Below, in pieces: positions 22,706 to 32,888 of a stretch of 64,000 bases of DNA (position 1 is its first letter; every line of letters starts with the position of its first letter). This DNA comes from Panopea generosa (lineage: Eukaryota; Mollusca; Bivalvia; Adapedonta; Hiatellidae). The notes under the pieces were generated by a model. That model was given only the letters and a program-made list of their open reading frames with translations, ran no database searches and was not told the origin of the DNA. The stretch spans positions 14,604,616 through 14,668,615 of the forward strand of contig CM055909.1 in assembly GCA_029582155.1 (NCBI GenBank), written 5' to 3'. A program made the position numbers and the translations under genes.

Positions 22706-23168
22706 CTTTTATTCATTCATTCATTTGCAGCTTTACTGGCCAGAAGTGGTGATGCGATGTCACAATTTGTTTTTCATCTGTTGGCAGCTCTCTTTCTCCA
22801 AATGCACTAGGCCAGTTAAAAACTTGGCTGTTTCTCCTCTATGTAAGACTATACACAAGATTTTGTTTTCGACCAAAAATTAAAACCTTTTCTGGAAATA
22901 GTAAAAAACTTGAGAAAAAAGATTATTTTCATAAACTGCCAAACAGTTTTTAAAAATATCTTTTAAGAAATCGAAACCAAATATAGGTACATTAGTTTTG
23001 TACAAATGATTTTGCCTAAATTTTAACAAAAAGCATTGTTTAGCCAAGGAGTTTCATATAATTTGAAAATGACTGGTAGAAAATAGGGAATTTTCAAAAA
23101 CCTTTTTCTTATTAAAGAAATGGTTGGTCCCTATGTTACAGAGGGAATTGGAAGTTTATATGAATCAA
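22706..23168. other. AT-rich noncoding stretch
   Basis: A short (attc)n run lies at about 22712-22724. No gene was recognised. Confidence 0.4.
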
Positions 23169-23400
23169 GGGGCTGATATTCATAGGGAAGGTGCTAGTAT
23201 ATATAGGGGAGGGGCTAGTACTTATAGGGAAGGGGCTAGTATTTATAGGGGAGGGGGTAGTATTTATAGGAGTGGGGCTAGTATTGATAGGGGTGGGGCT
23301 AGTACTTATAGTGGGAGGGGCTAGTATTTAAAGGGAAAGGGGCTTCTTTTTATAGGGGTGGGGCTAATTCTTATAGGGAAGGGGCTAGTATTTATAGGGG
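23169..23400. repeat. 21-bp G-rich minisatellite
   Basis: About eleven units of 'ggggctagtatttataggga' (21-22 bp). Each unit has one or two G-runs of 3-5, so the plus strand could form G-quadruplexes. Because 21 is a multiple of three, the first seven or so units translate as a heptad GASIYRG with no stop, but the phase is lost later and there is no gene context. Confidence 0.9.
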
Positions 23401-23958
23401 CCTTGTAAAAATTGATTCCAACATTGCTGTGTGTACCAATGATTGGAACAACTAAACAAATAACTTTATTTTATTTGGCCTAACATTAAACATTGATATT
23501 AGACACATATATCATTCTGAAATGCTATAAACTTGACATAAGTTGTAAAAGTAGTTGTAGTATTACTTATAATATAGTTTGTAGATATTGGAATAATTGG
23601 GCCTACGGCACCGGATTTTTGTTTTACTTTGATTTGAATACTATAACAATCTGCTCTTTGTATACTCTTGGTAATAAAGTAGCAAATTTGCCTAAGGTTT
23701 AAGAGTTTCACGATACGAGAGGTGTCCAAGAAGTCTATATATTAAATATTGTTAAAGAATAAAAGTAGTTGTGTAAGTAATTAAGCTATTTAACACTATC
23801 TGGCCCACGTCACGTGCTGTGGCCATGTTACAATTTTATGTGATGTCATGGAAATGTGGCCTAATCATCACACCTGTTTGAGGTGTTCACCATTGGGTAT
23901 TTTGTCCTTCTGGTGAAACATGACTCACTTAGACTCATATGTCTTGAAGTTGCTAGAA
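23401..23958. other. AT-rich noncoding stretch
   Basis: No recognised gene or repeat. 'cacgtcacgtgctgtgg' at about 23807 contains a CACGTG. Confidence 0.4.
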
Positions 23959-24809
23959 CACTGTAGCAATGGTCAATTGGTAGAGTGTCCACATTGTATC
24001 CAGAAGGCCGTGAGTTTGATCCCTGGCTGGACCGCACCAAAGACTTAAAAATGATACTAGAAGCTGAACACACTTGGTGCTAAGCATTTAGAGAATAGTT
24101 CTAGGTCCGGTTGACTTGGTGCCATTTTAAAGGGATTATATCAGGAAGAAACATTTAAAATGCCTTAAAAATTAAAATTATTTTTAAAATGGATAAGCAT
24201 CTTGTTATCATCAATAAATAAAATGTAATGGTTTGGTATGTCAAATCCATCAAAATGTGACAAAATCAATACTTAAATCGGAATGGTAAACTTCAAATGA
24301 AATTCCCATTCTAAAAATAGACCGCGCTTAAAATGCTGCTTGAACACCTTTGCATCATCATTCTGACTATTTCTATATAAGCAATTTTACTAAGAGTAAA
24401 CCTGGCCGAATGTGTAAGAGATCAAATTAAAATCAAAATCAAATCCCATTTAATACGTCACAAAATATGTTGCATTTTAAGCGAAATCTATTTTAGTCTA
24501 ACCTAGGCGCGTAGCCAAAGTTAGAATAGCCCTTTTCCATATATTAATATTATTTTGGCATGTTTAAACAGATATCCTTGGCAACACGGAGCCAATGAGT
24601 TTATACAAGCATGCTGTATTGGAAAAAATGTTTTCAACCAATGTTAACATTTTGAAAAATTCTGATATATTCCCTTTTAAGAGTCGGTTGTCATATCATG
24701 TGTCCATGGTACGATACTCCAGTGTAGCAATACAATACAATACTGCCTCAAATAGACACCGTCCCAATATGACAGAAAAATTGCCAAAAACACCATACAC
24801 AAACAACAA
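23959..24809 (+). mobile_element. tRNA-derived SINE split by a MITE
   Basis: Bases 23959-24126 match the head and first body of the SINE at 17048: 'tggtcaattggtagagtg', B-box 'gtttgatccc', 'ccaaagactt', 'ctaggtccgg'. Bases 24681-24809 match the remainder: 'catgtgtcc', 'gatactccagtgt', 'tagacaccgtc', 'aacaccatacacaaacaac'. The two halves are collinear around an inserted 546-bp element, so the SINE is older than that element. Confidence 0.85.
24131..24676. mobile_element. TTAA-flanked MITE nested in the SINE
   Basis: The 546-bp insert starts 'agggattatatcag' and ends with the near-complement 'ctgatatattccctt'. It is flanked on both sides by TTAA (24127-24130 and 24677-24680). TTAA duplications with short inverted repeats are characteristic of piggyBac- and Kolobok-type elements; which one cannot be decided from termini alone. 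The interior is AT-rich and noncoding. Confidence 0.82.
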
Positions 24810-24940
24810 GATCAGTGGGCAAATGTGATTTGAAATCATTTTGAGTGTAGATACTGTTTTGGTTCTTGTTAACACTGGACCTGGTAATCAAATAAATTGA
24901 TTTGAAATTATGCTGAGTATAGATGCTGATTTTTACAGTA

Positions 24941-25122
24941 CAGTCAAACTTGTATTTAGTGGCCAGTGAAGGGAAGAAGCAAAAGTGACCTTTTAAGACA
25001 GGATGATGCTTAATACAGGTGAATTTACATTGAAAGCATAAAGTTGGGATATATCAAATATCACAGGCTGCTTAAGACAAGTGGCTGCTTAATAGAGGTG
25101 GTAGCTTACACAGGTTTAACTG
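24941..25122. mobile_element. Tc1/mariner-like MITE with TA flanks
   Basis: The 182-bp element begins 'cagtcaaacttgtat' and ends with the imperfect complement 'acaggtttaactg'. TA dinucleotides lie immediately outside both ends (24939-24940 and 25123-25124). The interior repeats 'gcttaatacaggtg' and 'gcttaatagaggtg' in the way the arms of such MITEs do. The superfamily is inferred from the TA target and terminal sequence. Confidence 0.72.
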
Positions 25123-25490
25123 TATTATCATTAGTTGTTTTACAGTTGCCTTGTATCCCTGTAAATCAAATGGGAATACATTTATGTACCCCCCTATAAA
25201 CTCGCATATTTTATTAAAATCCACTATATTTCTAATGAAAAAAATGTGTGCCCGTTCAGATTTTGTGTTGCACCACCGCCCAAGTCCACCCCCTCTAAAC
25301 TGAAATCCTTGATCCACGCGTGCACATGTAGGGTGGCATCAGATGCATTCTCGGTAACAAATTTCATTAACAGCATTAACTTCTTACTCTGTTTCTATGC
25401 TCAGCTTTCCTTTGAAATTCATATATTATATTCAGGTGTGGTGTTGATGTAGGGTGTTAGCCACTTCAGTCAATAGCCTATTAAGAATAA
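25123..25490. other. noncoding stretch
   Basis: Contains C-rich 'accaccgcccaagtccaccccctc' at about 25271. Overlapping short frames on both strands (25072-25317 minus, 25246-25452 plus) have no recognisable domain. Confidence 0.35.
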
Positions 25491-25494
25491 CTTC

Positions 25495-25640
25495 AAATAC
25501 TGGTTCTACCATGGATATAAAATCAAGAGTTCTTGATAATACACGACATATAGCTGTGGCGGGGGATTGAACACTGGACCCTCAGACCTTTGGTTCAGTG
25601 CTATATCTCTAGACCCAACAAGTCCATGAATCGAGCCCCA
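25495..25640 (-). mobile_element. tRNA-like SINE family A, decayed antisense copy
   Basis: The minus strand reads 'tagcactgaacc', 'tgagggtccagtgttcaatcccccgcc' (B-box region) and a body including 'aagaactcttga' and 'ggtagaaccagta'. The order matches the family A copies at 16525 and 57.9 kb. Confidence 0.55.
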
Positions 25641-25707
25641 CTCTTAAAAGTATGTTTCAAGATGTTTCACCTATTACCATTATGGCATAAAATAATAATG
25701 TTACTTC

Positions 25708-25867
25708 AGGCCATAATAAATTAATTGCTAGATTATCAACCCCGCCCGCCCCATATTTTTCGTGCCAACCCGACCTTTTTTTTTATTTCAATCCTCGCTT
25801 CCACCCTATCTCACCACTTTTTAAGAAAAATTTGGACGATAATCTAACAATTAATTTATAATGGCCT
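25708..25867. mobile_element. AGGCCAT MITE, copy 1
   Basis: The 160-bp element has about 30-bp inverted repeats: 'aggccataataaattaattg' then 'ctagattatc' on the left, and the complement with two mismatches ending 'aatggcct' on the right. The interior is C-rich ('cccgcccgcccc'). A second copy lies 763 bp away. Confidence 0.8.
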
Positions 25868-26470
25868 CGCGTTTTAAATATTATTCTTTAACAAATCTAG
25901 ATTGGTCATGGATTAGTACCAGCGGTATGTTAAAGAACAAGTCAAAATTGTTTTGTTTTCTTGCATTTGTTTGTCAGAGGGTGGAATATGGTCTAGATTT
26001 GGACGGTTGCAAATTTAATGGGTGGAGATATAATTGCACACTTTATCAAATCATATCATAAGATGCATTGTAGAATTTACATTAGTTTTATATTTGTAGC
26101 TCTACTGGGATGAAGATTTAGAAGAATTGTTTGTTTGTGTTCAATATTTGATCTGTCAGTTAGAGGCTTTGAAGTTGGTGTCTATTAACAATTAATTAAT
26201 CTCTCAGAATTTGTAAGATCAATATTGGCTAATATTCAGCATGAATGATATCCTGATTACAAAATTTATACAATAATGGTAATGAAACTATTTATCCAAG
26301 ATGGCTACTGTTGCTATAAATAGCCATAACATTTAACAATCTATAAAACTGAATTTTTGTCACCTACACTTTTAGAGAAAGTGGGGGGTCATATAGTAAT
26401 GGTTCCCATCCATTTGTCTGTTACTGTTTGTCAATTCACAGAAATATGTAGTTTATGGCATATTCTAATT
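25868..26470. other. AT-rich stretch between MITE copies
   Basis: The plus frame overlapping its start (25861-26061) begins inside the MITE terminus and has no recognisable domain. Confidence 0.4.
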
Positions 26471-26649
26471 AGGCCATAATAAATTAATTGCTAGATTATC
26501 ATCCCTGCCTGCTCCCTAATTTTCATGCCCAGACCCTTTTTAGTTCCATTAAATAAAAAGGATAATAATAATAAAATCCTCCCCCAAACCCTCTCCCCCT
26601 TTTTATGAAAAAAAATGATGATAATCTAGCAATTAAATAATAATTGCCT
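26471..26649. mobile_element. AGGCCAT MITE, copy 2
   Basis: Termini 'aggccataataaattaattg' and, inverted, 'gataatctagcaattaaataataattgcct'. Length is 179 bp with the same C-rich interior as copy 1. The same right terminus, 'ataatctagcaattcattat', recurs at 32674-32693, giving a third partial copy. Confidence 0.8.
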
Positions 26650-26969
26650 TATACCACATAACTATTTTAATTTTTTTTTATTGCAACGTGTTTAAGTCAG
26701 AGAAAGACATCAGGTGTTATGAGATTCTGAAGCTCTACTTTTGTAGAGGAAAACAGGAAAAAGACTTGATTTGTTTATTGTTTTTGTTTCTTTCCATTTC
26801 AGGATGATTAAGTTAAAAAACGAATAGCAAGAAGCAGTTGTGTCAGTTTAATAATGAGACTTAAAGATTTATAAATAAAATCTTCCCCTGCCAAAACAGT
26901 GCATCCAGTATTAAAGGTGAGTGAAAATTGACCTGTCATACTCCGTAAAACACATTCACTAGAGCCCTC

Positions 26970-27190
26970 ATCTTTGCAAGTAACTTTTCCACTTAAATCA
27001 GCAGTGAGAGAAGAATGACGATGAAGTGCAATGTCTTATATCAATCATCCTGGAGACTGGCTGGGGAGCTCATGACCACTAGATTGATAGTTGGACATAT
27101 TAAGATGGCAGAACTAGTATACAGAGCAAACAAGTTCAAATGCTGGTCTGATAAAAGGTGACAATTGGAATGAATGAAAGTGTTAATTTA
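26970..27190. repeat. dispersed repeat D, copy 2
   Basis: Collinear with 13139-13340: 'acttaaatcagcagtgagag', 'agaatgacgatgaag', 'tcaatcatcctgg' and 'gattgatagttgg'. Its 3' part ('gttcaaatgctggtctgat') resembles a tRNA-type B-box region. Confidence 0.55.
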
Positions 27191-27482
27191 GGTTTATATG
27201 AAACAGGCTTGTTTATTGATGCAACATTTGAATGAAAGGGCATAGATAAAAACAATCACACGCAGGGTACCAAATAAATGGTTGGTACTAAATCATAACC
27301 AGGTTCCGACTGACCCAGCCTAATTCCGGCTGCAGAGAAATGGCAAATGTGGTGTGTATACTAGTGATTATGGTGGTTAACCCTTTACTTTGACTTTAAC
27401 AATGACTTTCATGTACTAGAGATATAGCAATAAACCTTATCTTGCCTAGTGTGATATACAGGTAAATTGACAAAGGTCAAAA

Positions 27483-27560
27483 CCAGGGTCCCATTTCACT
27501 AACATTGGTAAATCTTGAAAATTTTGTACGAACAAATTGTGACATCTAGGACTGTTTCAT
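27483..27560. repeat. 'cagggtcccatttcac' dispersed-repeat start
   Basis: Matches a phrase at about 12344 in this window. I associate it with a common mollusc dispersed repeat, but the other end is not clear here. Confidence 0.35.
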
Positions 27561-27669
27561 TTAAGTAGTATTTTTGTAATATTAAAAAAGAATACTATTT
27601 ACAAAGCTTATGAAGTTCATAAAATGATGTAAGCAAATTCTTTCTTTTTTTCATAACTTAAAATTTTAC

Positions 27670-27875
27670 ATTAAGAAGTTAGGTCATAGGTTTGACTCCC
27701 GCTCGTTCCAAAAACTATATGTAAGAAAGTTTGCCAGTTACTTGCTGAAGGACTGTGGTTCTACTCATTCTGACTCAGTCTGAGGTCTTCCTCTACCAGT
27801 AAAACTGGATATGCCATATATAACCTGAAATGTGTTGAAAATGGCGTTCAACCCCATTAAAAAAACAACAAAATT
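27670..27875 (+). mobile_element. tRNA-Leu-like SINE, family B, copy 3 (head-truncated)
   Basis: It begins in the B-box region ('ataggtttgactcccgctcg') and continues 'taagaaagtttgccagttac', 'ttctactcattctgac', 'gaggtcttcctctacc', 'aaaactggat', ending near 'acaacaaaat'. The head present in copies 1 and 2 is missing, consistent with 5' truncation. Confidence 0.7.
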
Positions 27876-27909
27876 ACTAATAAGATATTAGGACTGGGTG
27901 TAATAATTA

Positions 27910-28480
27910 CACACATAGCTTCTTTACGTCATTATTTTAGTAAGAAATATCTCTTTTACACTTTTTGTGTGTCTTGTACACTTTTATGTGTATCTTAAAT
28001 TTGTTGCAAATTAAATTTTCATTCTGCTGATATAACAATTATTATCCCTTGTCAAGAAAGACGTTATTTTATTTCACTATTTTTTTCAAATTTCAACACT
28101 AATTTATGCACACCTTCATTAAAGTCATTATTTCATTACGAAATCCTGCTTTTACACTTTTTGTGTATACGTAAAAAATTTTACAAATTAAATTCTCTTT
28201 CTACAAAATTAATATAGAAATGCTTATTGCTTGTCAACAAAATACAGAATAACAGAAACTGAAGTAAAAAGACTTTATTTCACTTTTTTTAAGTCAACAT
28301 TTCAGTAAGAAAAATTGATTTTTAGACTTATGGTTACAATGTTAAATGTGTTTAAAATAATTTTTTCTTTCTGACAATAAAGTAATTTCCTTGGCAATTA
28401 AATAAGATGATGGTCGAAAGAAAGAATTTATATCAAATTTTGTTTAGAAATTTCAACACAAATTTAAACTACATCTAGTT
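27910..28480. repeat. diverged tandem repeat, about three ~170-200 bp units
   Basis: 'gtcattatttcattacgaaat', 'cttttacactttttgtgtat', 'acaaattaaatt' and 'cttgtcaa' recur in the same order at about 27930, 28130 and, weakly, 28300. Each is followed by a line like 'atttcaacactaattta'. Divergence is high. Confidence 0.5.
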
Positions 28481-30219
28481 CGAAGGTCAACTCTAAATCA
28501 ATTCCAAACGCCATCTATGTTGGATTCCCCATTGAAAAGAAACAAAGGGAACATTCATTATATTGGTAGGGCCATTGTTAAAGATATCTTTGCTGTGGTT
28601 TGACCCAGTATTTTTCATATTGGTTGGTCCAAGGACCTAAAATAAAAATATTGTTTTTGCTTAACTTACATACTTGATAATTTTGCCCCCACTCTTATAA
28701 TTATATCATGCTCCCAAAATGTTTTATTTTTATTGTTTGTCATTACCAAAATGTTTTTTTGTTTTTTCATAGTTCCAACAACAACAAAAATTACACAGAA
28801 GGTGATGAAAATTCAGGAAAATGTTTGTCATTCATAAGTATTTGTTCATTTCTTCGTAAAAATAAACATCTTTAGTTATTGGTTATGCTCACACACAGCT
28901 GCTTTAAAGAGATGTTATGTCCAACAAAACACAAAATGTAATATTAAAATAATAACAAACAGTTTTTTTTTTAGCTACCATAACGTGGCCCGTTTGTTAC
29001 CCCATATGGGTCTGCAGGGGTTGGGGTCATCTCACTGCAAACTGCACAATAATAGCATGTATAGAATTTTAACACATTTTGCAAAACATATAATATCATA
29101 TAATAGTTAAATATTTTTATATCTTGAAACAAGAACACTAACACGTTTATTAATTGTTCATTTAGACTTGCATAAGTGCAAACATTTATGTATACTTAGC
29201 ACTTTCAAATAATAATATTCACACCTGCATGTGTATGTTTGCTTGTTCAGGCTGTAAGAAAATCATATCTCACACACAGGATAGTAATATGTTAATATTC
29301 ACTATATACTGGAATATCGGCTCTTACAAAACGTACAAGATGATCCTAACCAGTATCCCAGCATTTTGTTGAATTATTAATTAGTTTTATTTTTTCTTAT
29401 CTCGAAACAAAACCATTAAAGCATTTATTAGTTACTTCTTTTCAATTTTGCTTAATAATATTGTAATTTAGGCCTGGGTAGCTATTCTTTTTGTCCAGAT
29501 TTTGATTTTTAGTGTCATTTTGAACAAAAAATGGTCAGAAATCATGAAAAAAATATCAGGGATTTGAAAGTCCATCAAAAATGATTGGGTAGCTACAGTT
29601 TGAGTGAGGTTGTAGGAGAAGGGCAAACAAATATTTTTTTAAGAACGGCCTAAAATTTTAAATATTAATCAATAAAAAAGAATCAGATCTGAAACAACTT
29701 AATATGTTATAAGTCAAAACTTAGAAAATATATATAAAGAAAGTAAAGATTTATAACAACGTAGCCTTTTGGAAAATATTGTTTCAAAATTCCAAGTGCT
29801 TCAGAATGCCCAGGTCATTTGTGAAATTCTGTTGCCGTGTTGCCTCTGTGCTATGGACCTGGAGAAGTTTTGTCTTTGGAGTCCTATAATGGTCACTGTT
29901 CACACTATTACGAAATCTTTGTTTGTGTAATTTTTACAACATCACTTCATTGGATAGGTCTTCGTCCTTCTATGTAGTGTTTGACTGTGATGCATTGGTA
30001 TTAAGGCTGCGGTTTGTTTTGTTTCATTGTGAATTAAATTACTAAAACACTGCACATGGTCTGTTAAAAATTTCAAAACCATACATGTGATGGATTTACT
30101 GATTCATCAGTAGATTTAGAATTAAAAAAGAGAAGATTTGATAAAAAAGATTTTTGCTGTCAGTGTTGAAACTACAATAAAATAACACAAAATTTAATGA
30201 CCTATTACTATTTGTATTA
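28481..30219. other. 1.7 kb AT-rich stretch
   Basis: No gene recognised. 'gggtagctat' and 'gggtagctac' bound a small imperfect repeat at 29465-29600. No long frame occurs. Confidence 0.4.
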
Positions 30220-30227
30220 ATGTTTGT

Positions 30228-30547
30228 TGTTGTTGTTGTATGGTATTAGAGTAGCTTTCAACAATTTTTCAGTCATATCGCGACGGTGTCTACTTGAGAC
30301 AGTATTCTGAGCGCTGTCACACTGGAGTATCATGCCGCAGACACATGGTATGATACCCCACCCAGTCACATTATACTGACACCGGGCCGACCAGACCTAG
30401 AACTCTCCTCTAAATGCTGAGCGTCAAGCGAGGAAGCGTTTAGTACCGTTTTTAAAGTCTTTGGTATGACACGGCAGGGGATCGAACCCAAAACCTTCTG
30501 CATGCGAGGTGGACGTTCTACCACTAGACTACACTGCTGTCGTATAC
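30228..30547 (-). mobile_element. full-length tRNA-derived SINE, antisense, with 8-bp target duplication
   Basis: Read on the minus strand it has head 'tagtctagtggtagaacg', box B 'ggttcgatccc', 'ccaaagactttaaaaacggt', 'ctggtcggcccggtgtcag' and tail 'aacaacaacaacaac'. It is collinear with the copy at 17048 and about the same length (320 bp). 'atgtttgt' occurs immediately outside both ends (30220-30227 and 30548-30555). Box B matches the consensus better here than in the 17-kb copy. Confidence 0.9.
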
Positions 30548-32450
30548 ATGTTTGTAATTTTAGTTGAGCTTTCAGCTCATGAGAAGGCACTCTGTTTTAT
30601 AATAGACTTCTGGTCTTGATTTACCCTGGCTTCCTATTTATATACTTCTTAGCAGGGAGTTTAACTGAAACATGATATGAATTGATATAGAAAATGATAC
30701 TCTGAAATCTAACCTTCAATGCCTTACCCCCCACACACTTTTTTACGATTTTCTCAATCATACACGCAGTAAATATGATCAATATTTGTATTTTTACAGA
30801 AAAAACATTTACATGTACATACATTCAGTTCCAATTTTTGTAAATGTATGAAATGTTTATAAAATTACCAAAAACTAGTGCTGACATTATACATAAATCG
30901 ATCTATGTTGAATTCTTTATAGAAATATATTTGGCATCTCAAGGGGAGATAACAATGCTAGTAACTTTCTTTATGGGTCAGAGTACTAGACATTTCCTAA
31001 ATTGTCTATTTCTAAAATTTTTGGAACCCGCTATATTTAGATCAAGTGATACTCCGCTAATGTGACAATTGCTTTGTTTATTGATTGTTTATTGGGACAT
31101 GGGAGACAGTGTCAAGGACAAGCTAATATATGCGAAATGCAACAAAACTGACTTCAACACACCACACTCAAATTTCATTTTACCAGTCAGATGGTTATAA
31201 GGTGGACATATTTTACCAACTTCAGCCCTATTAAACTGGCTTGCTGCAGACATCCTTTGGATTCTTTTTAAACTTGTTCATGGAAAACATAAAATCATTT
31301 AATACTTTCATTAAGACTATTGAAATGGAGTTTATATTATGTGCAGTGTGAGGAAAATGGTTGATGCATTTTCTTCCCCCTGTACATACCAGGTAATAAC
31401 AGATAAACAGTCATTAACCCTCTGACAGTCTGGCTCATCCAGTAATTAAATAGTTAATTAAACATTAATTAGGCAAAACCTTACATAAGCAAGTCTTCTT
31501 AAGGACCTGTATGTGCAATGTACATGAAATGAGGAGTTTTACTATTACTTTATGTTACATGTGCAGTAAGGGATTCAGGTTATCTAGTCATGCTAGGTAT
31601 GTCCGGATGTCTGTGCTTACATATTCAGCAGTGATATTTGAGAGAGTACTTTGTGGGATATTTAGGTTCAGCAGGAGTGAGAGTGATATATAATAGGTTG
31701 TTATAGAAGGTTGGGGTGGGGGAGCGTATGCCTATCCAAGCACCAGATGTTCACTCCAGTTACCTATACTATATAACCTAACACCTTTAAATATGTTGGG
31801 AAATAGTCGGTGACTTGCAGAGAAAAGGTGTATTTAGTTGATCCCAGAAACAATGAATAATTAGGTGTGCTGACTGCCATTATAAAACAGATAATGTATA
31901 ATATATAATTTGATGGAAAAATAGGGCACAAATCCACATATATATCACAGAACAAATAAACCCACTTAAATATAAATCATATTTAAAAGATCATTATGCA
32001 AAGCTGCAACTTCTGTTACATTTTTATGTACATTTTATATCAATAATTACAAAATGAATATTCAATATTCTGGTGAATAACTTAAAGGAACATTTACATA
32101 TTTTGTACGTCATTAAGCAAATCTTTTTTAATATAACATTAATTTTATTCATTATAGCATTATTATTTTTTCAACCAGTATGTCAGTTTGTTGTTTTACA
32201 GTGCTCCAGATAAGCTGCATATTCGTGTATTTCAATCAAATGAATCCGTGGAAAACGCAAATAATTTTGTTCTTATATTTGTACCCGTCACGCAAATATT
32301 AATAACAGCTGTTTTGTATTTCCTGTATTTAGGTAAACCTGAAATAGCCAGATTGACCAGTTCCAGATTATAAAGGTTAAACCCCCACCCCCACCAAAGA
32401 TTTCTTCAGTCTAGTTTGAAAAGCTTGATATTTGATATTGATATTTAAAT
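30548..32450. other. 1.9 kb AT-rich stretch
   Basis: Short frames on both strands (for example 30844-31065 plus, 31764-31955 minus) show no recognisable domain. No repeat was identified. Confidence 0.4.
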
Positions 32451-32460
32451 CGCTACCTAT

Positions 32461-32598
32461 TATAGAATATATCATTATTTTCACAGACCATTTGGTGGTG
32501 GGGGAGGGGGGGGGGGGGGGGGGGCTGGCATGTGACATTTACCAGTGACATTTCTTGTTTTCTTTTTCTTTTCTTTTTTTTGTGTGTGTGTAAAAACA

Positions 32599-32629
<31 letters not shown>

Positions 32630-32700
32630 AAAAATAAAAAGGGCCGGACAGCAATTAGGGGGCATGTGGGGATAATAATCTAGCAATTCATTATGGTCTA
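32461..32700. repeat. poly(G)/poly(T) low complexity within a MITE-like remnant
   Basis: A G-run of about 20 (32505-32524) and a T-run of about 26 (32600-32626) lie between two recognisable pieces. 'ttttcacagaccatttgg', 'catgtgacatttaccagtga' and 'catttcttg' match 59600-59660. The right terminus of the AGGCCAT MITE lies at 32671-32699. The Lys-rich minus-strand frame here is the translated T-run. Confidence 0.7.
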
Positions 32701-32888
32701 ATTAATAAGAATGAGTCTGGAATATTCTGTTTTGTTTATACCATTTAACTATTTTTTGTGTCAGAACATGGTAATTTCCCAACTATTTTATTTATAATTA
32801 CTATATTTTTAAACAATAATGAATTAAATATTATAAATGTTGTTCAAAGTAGCTGCAATGAGGATCAGCACACAGTTGCAGTAGTGCA

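Noticed and set aside
24595-24828. 77-codon plus frame
   Set aside because: It crosses from the MITE into the 3' half of the SINE.
30366-30590. 74-codon minus-strand frame
   Set aside because: It lies within the antisense tRNA-derived SINE.
32453-32686. Lys-rich minus-strand frame
   Set aside because: It comes from the poly(T) and poly(G) runs.
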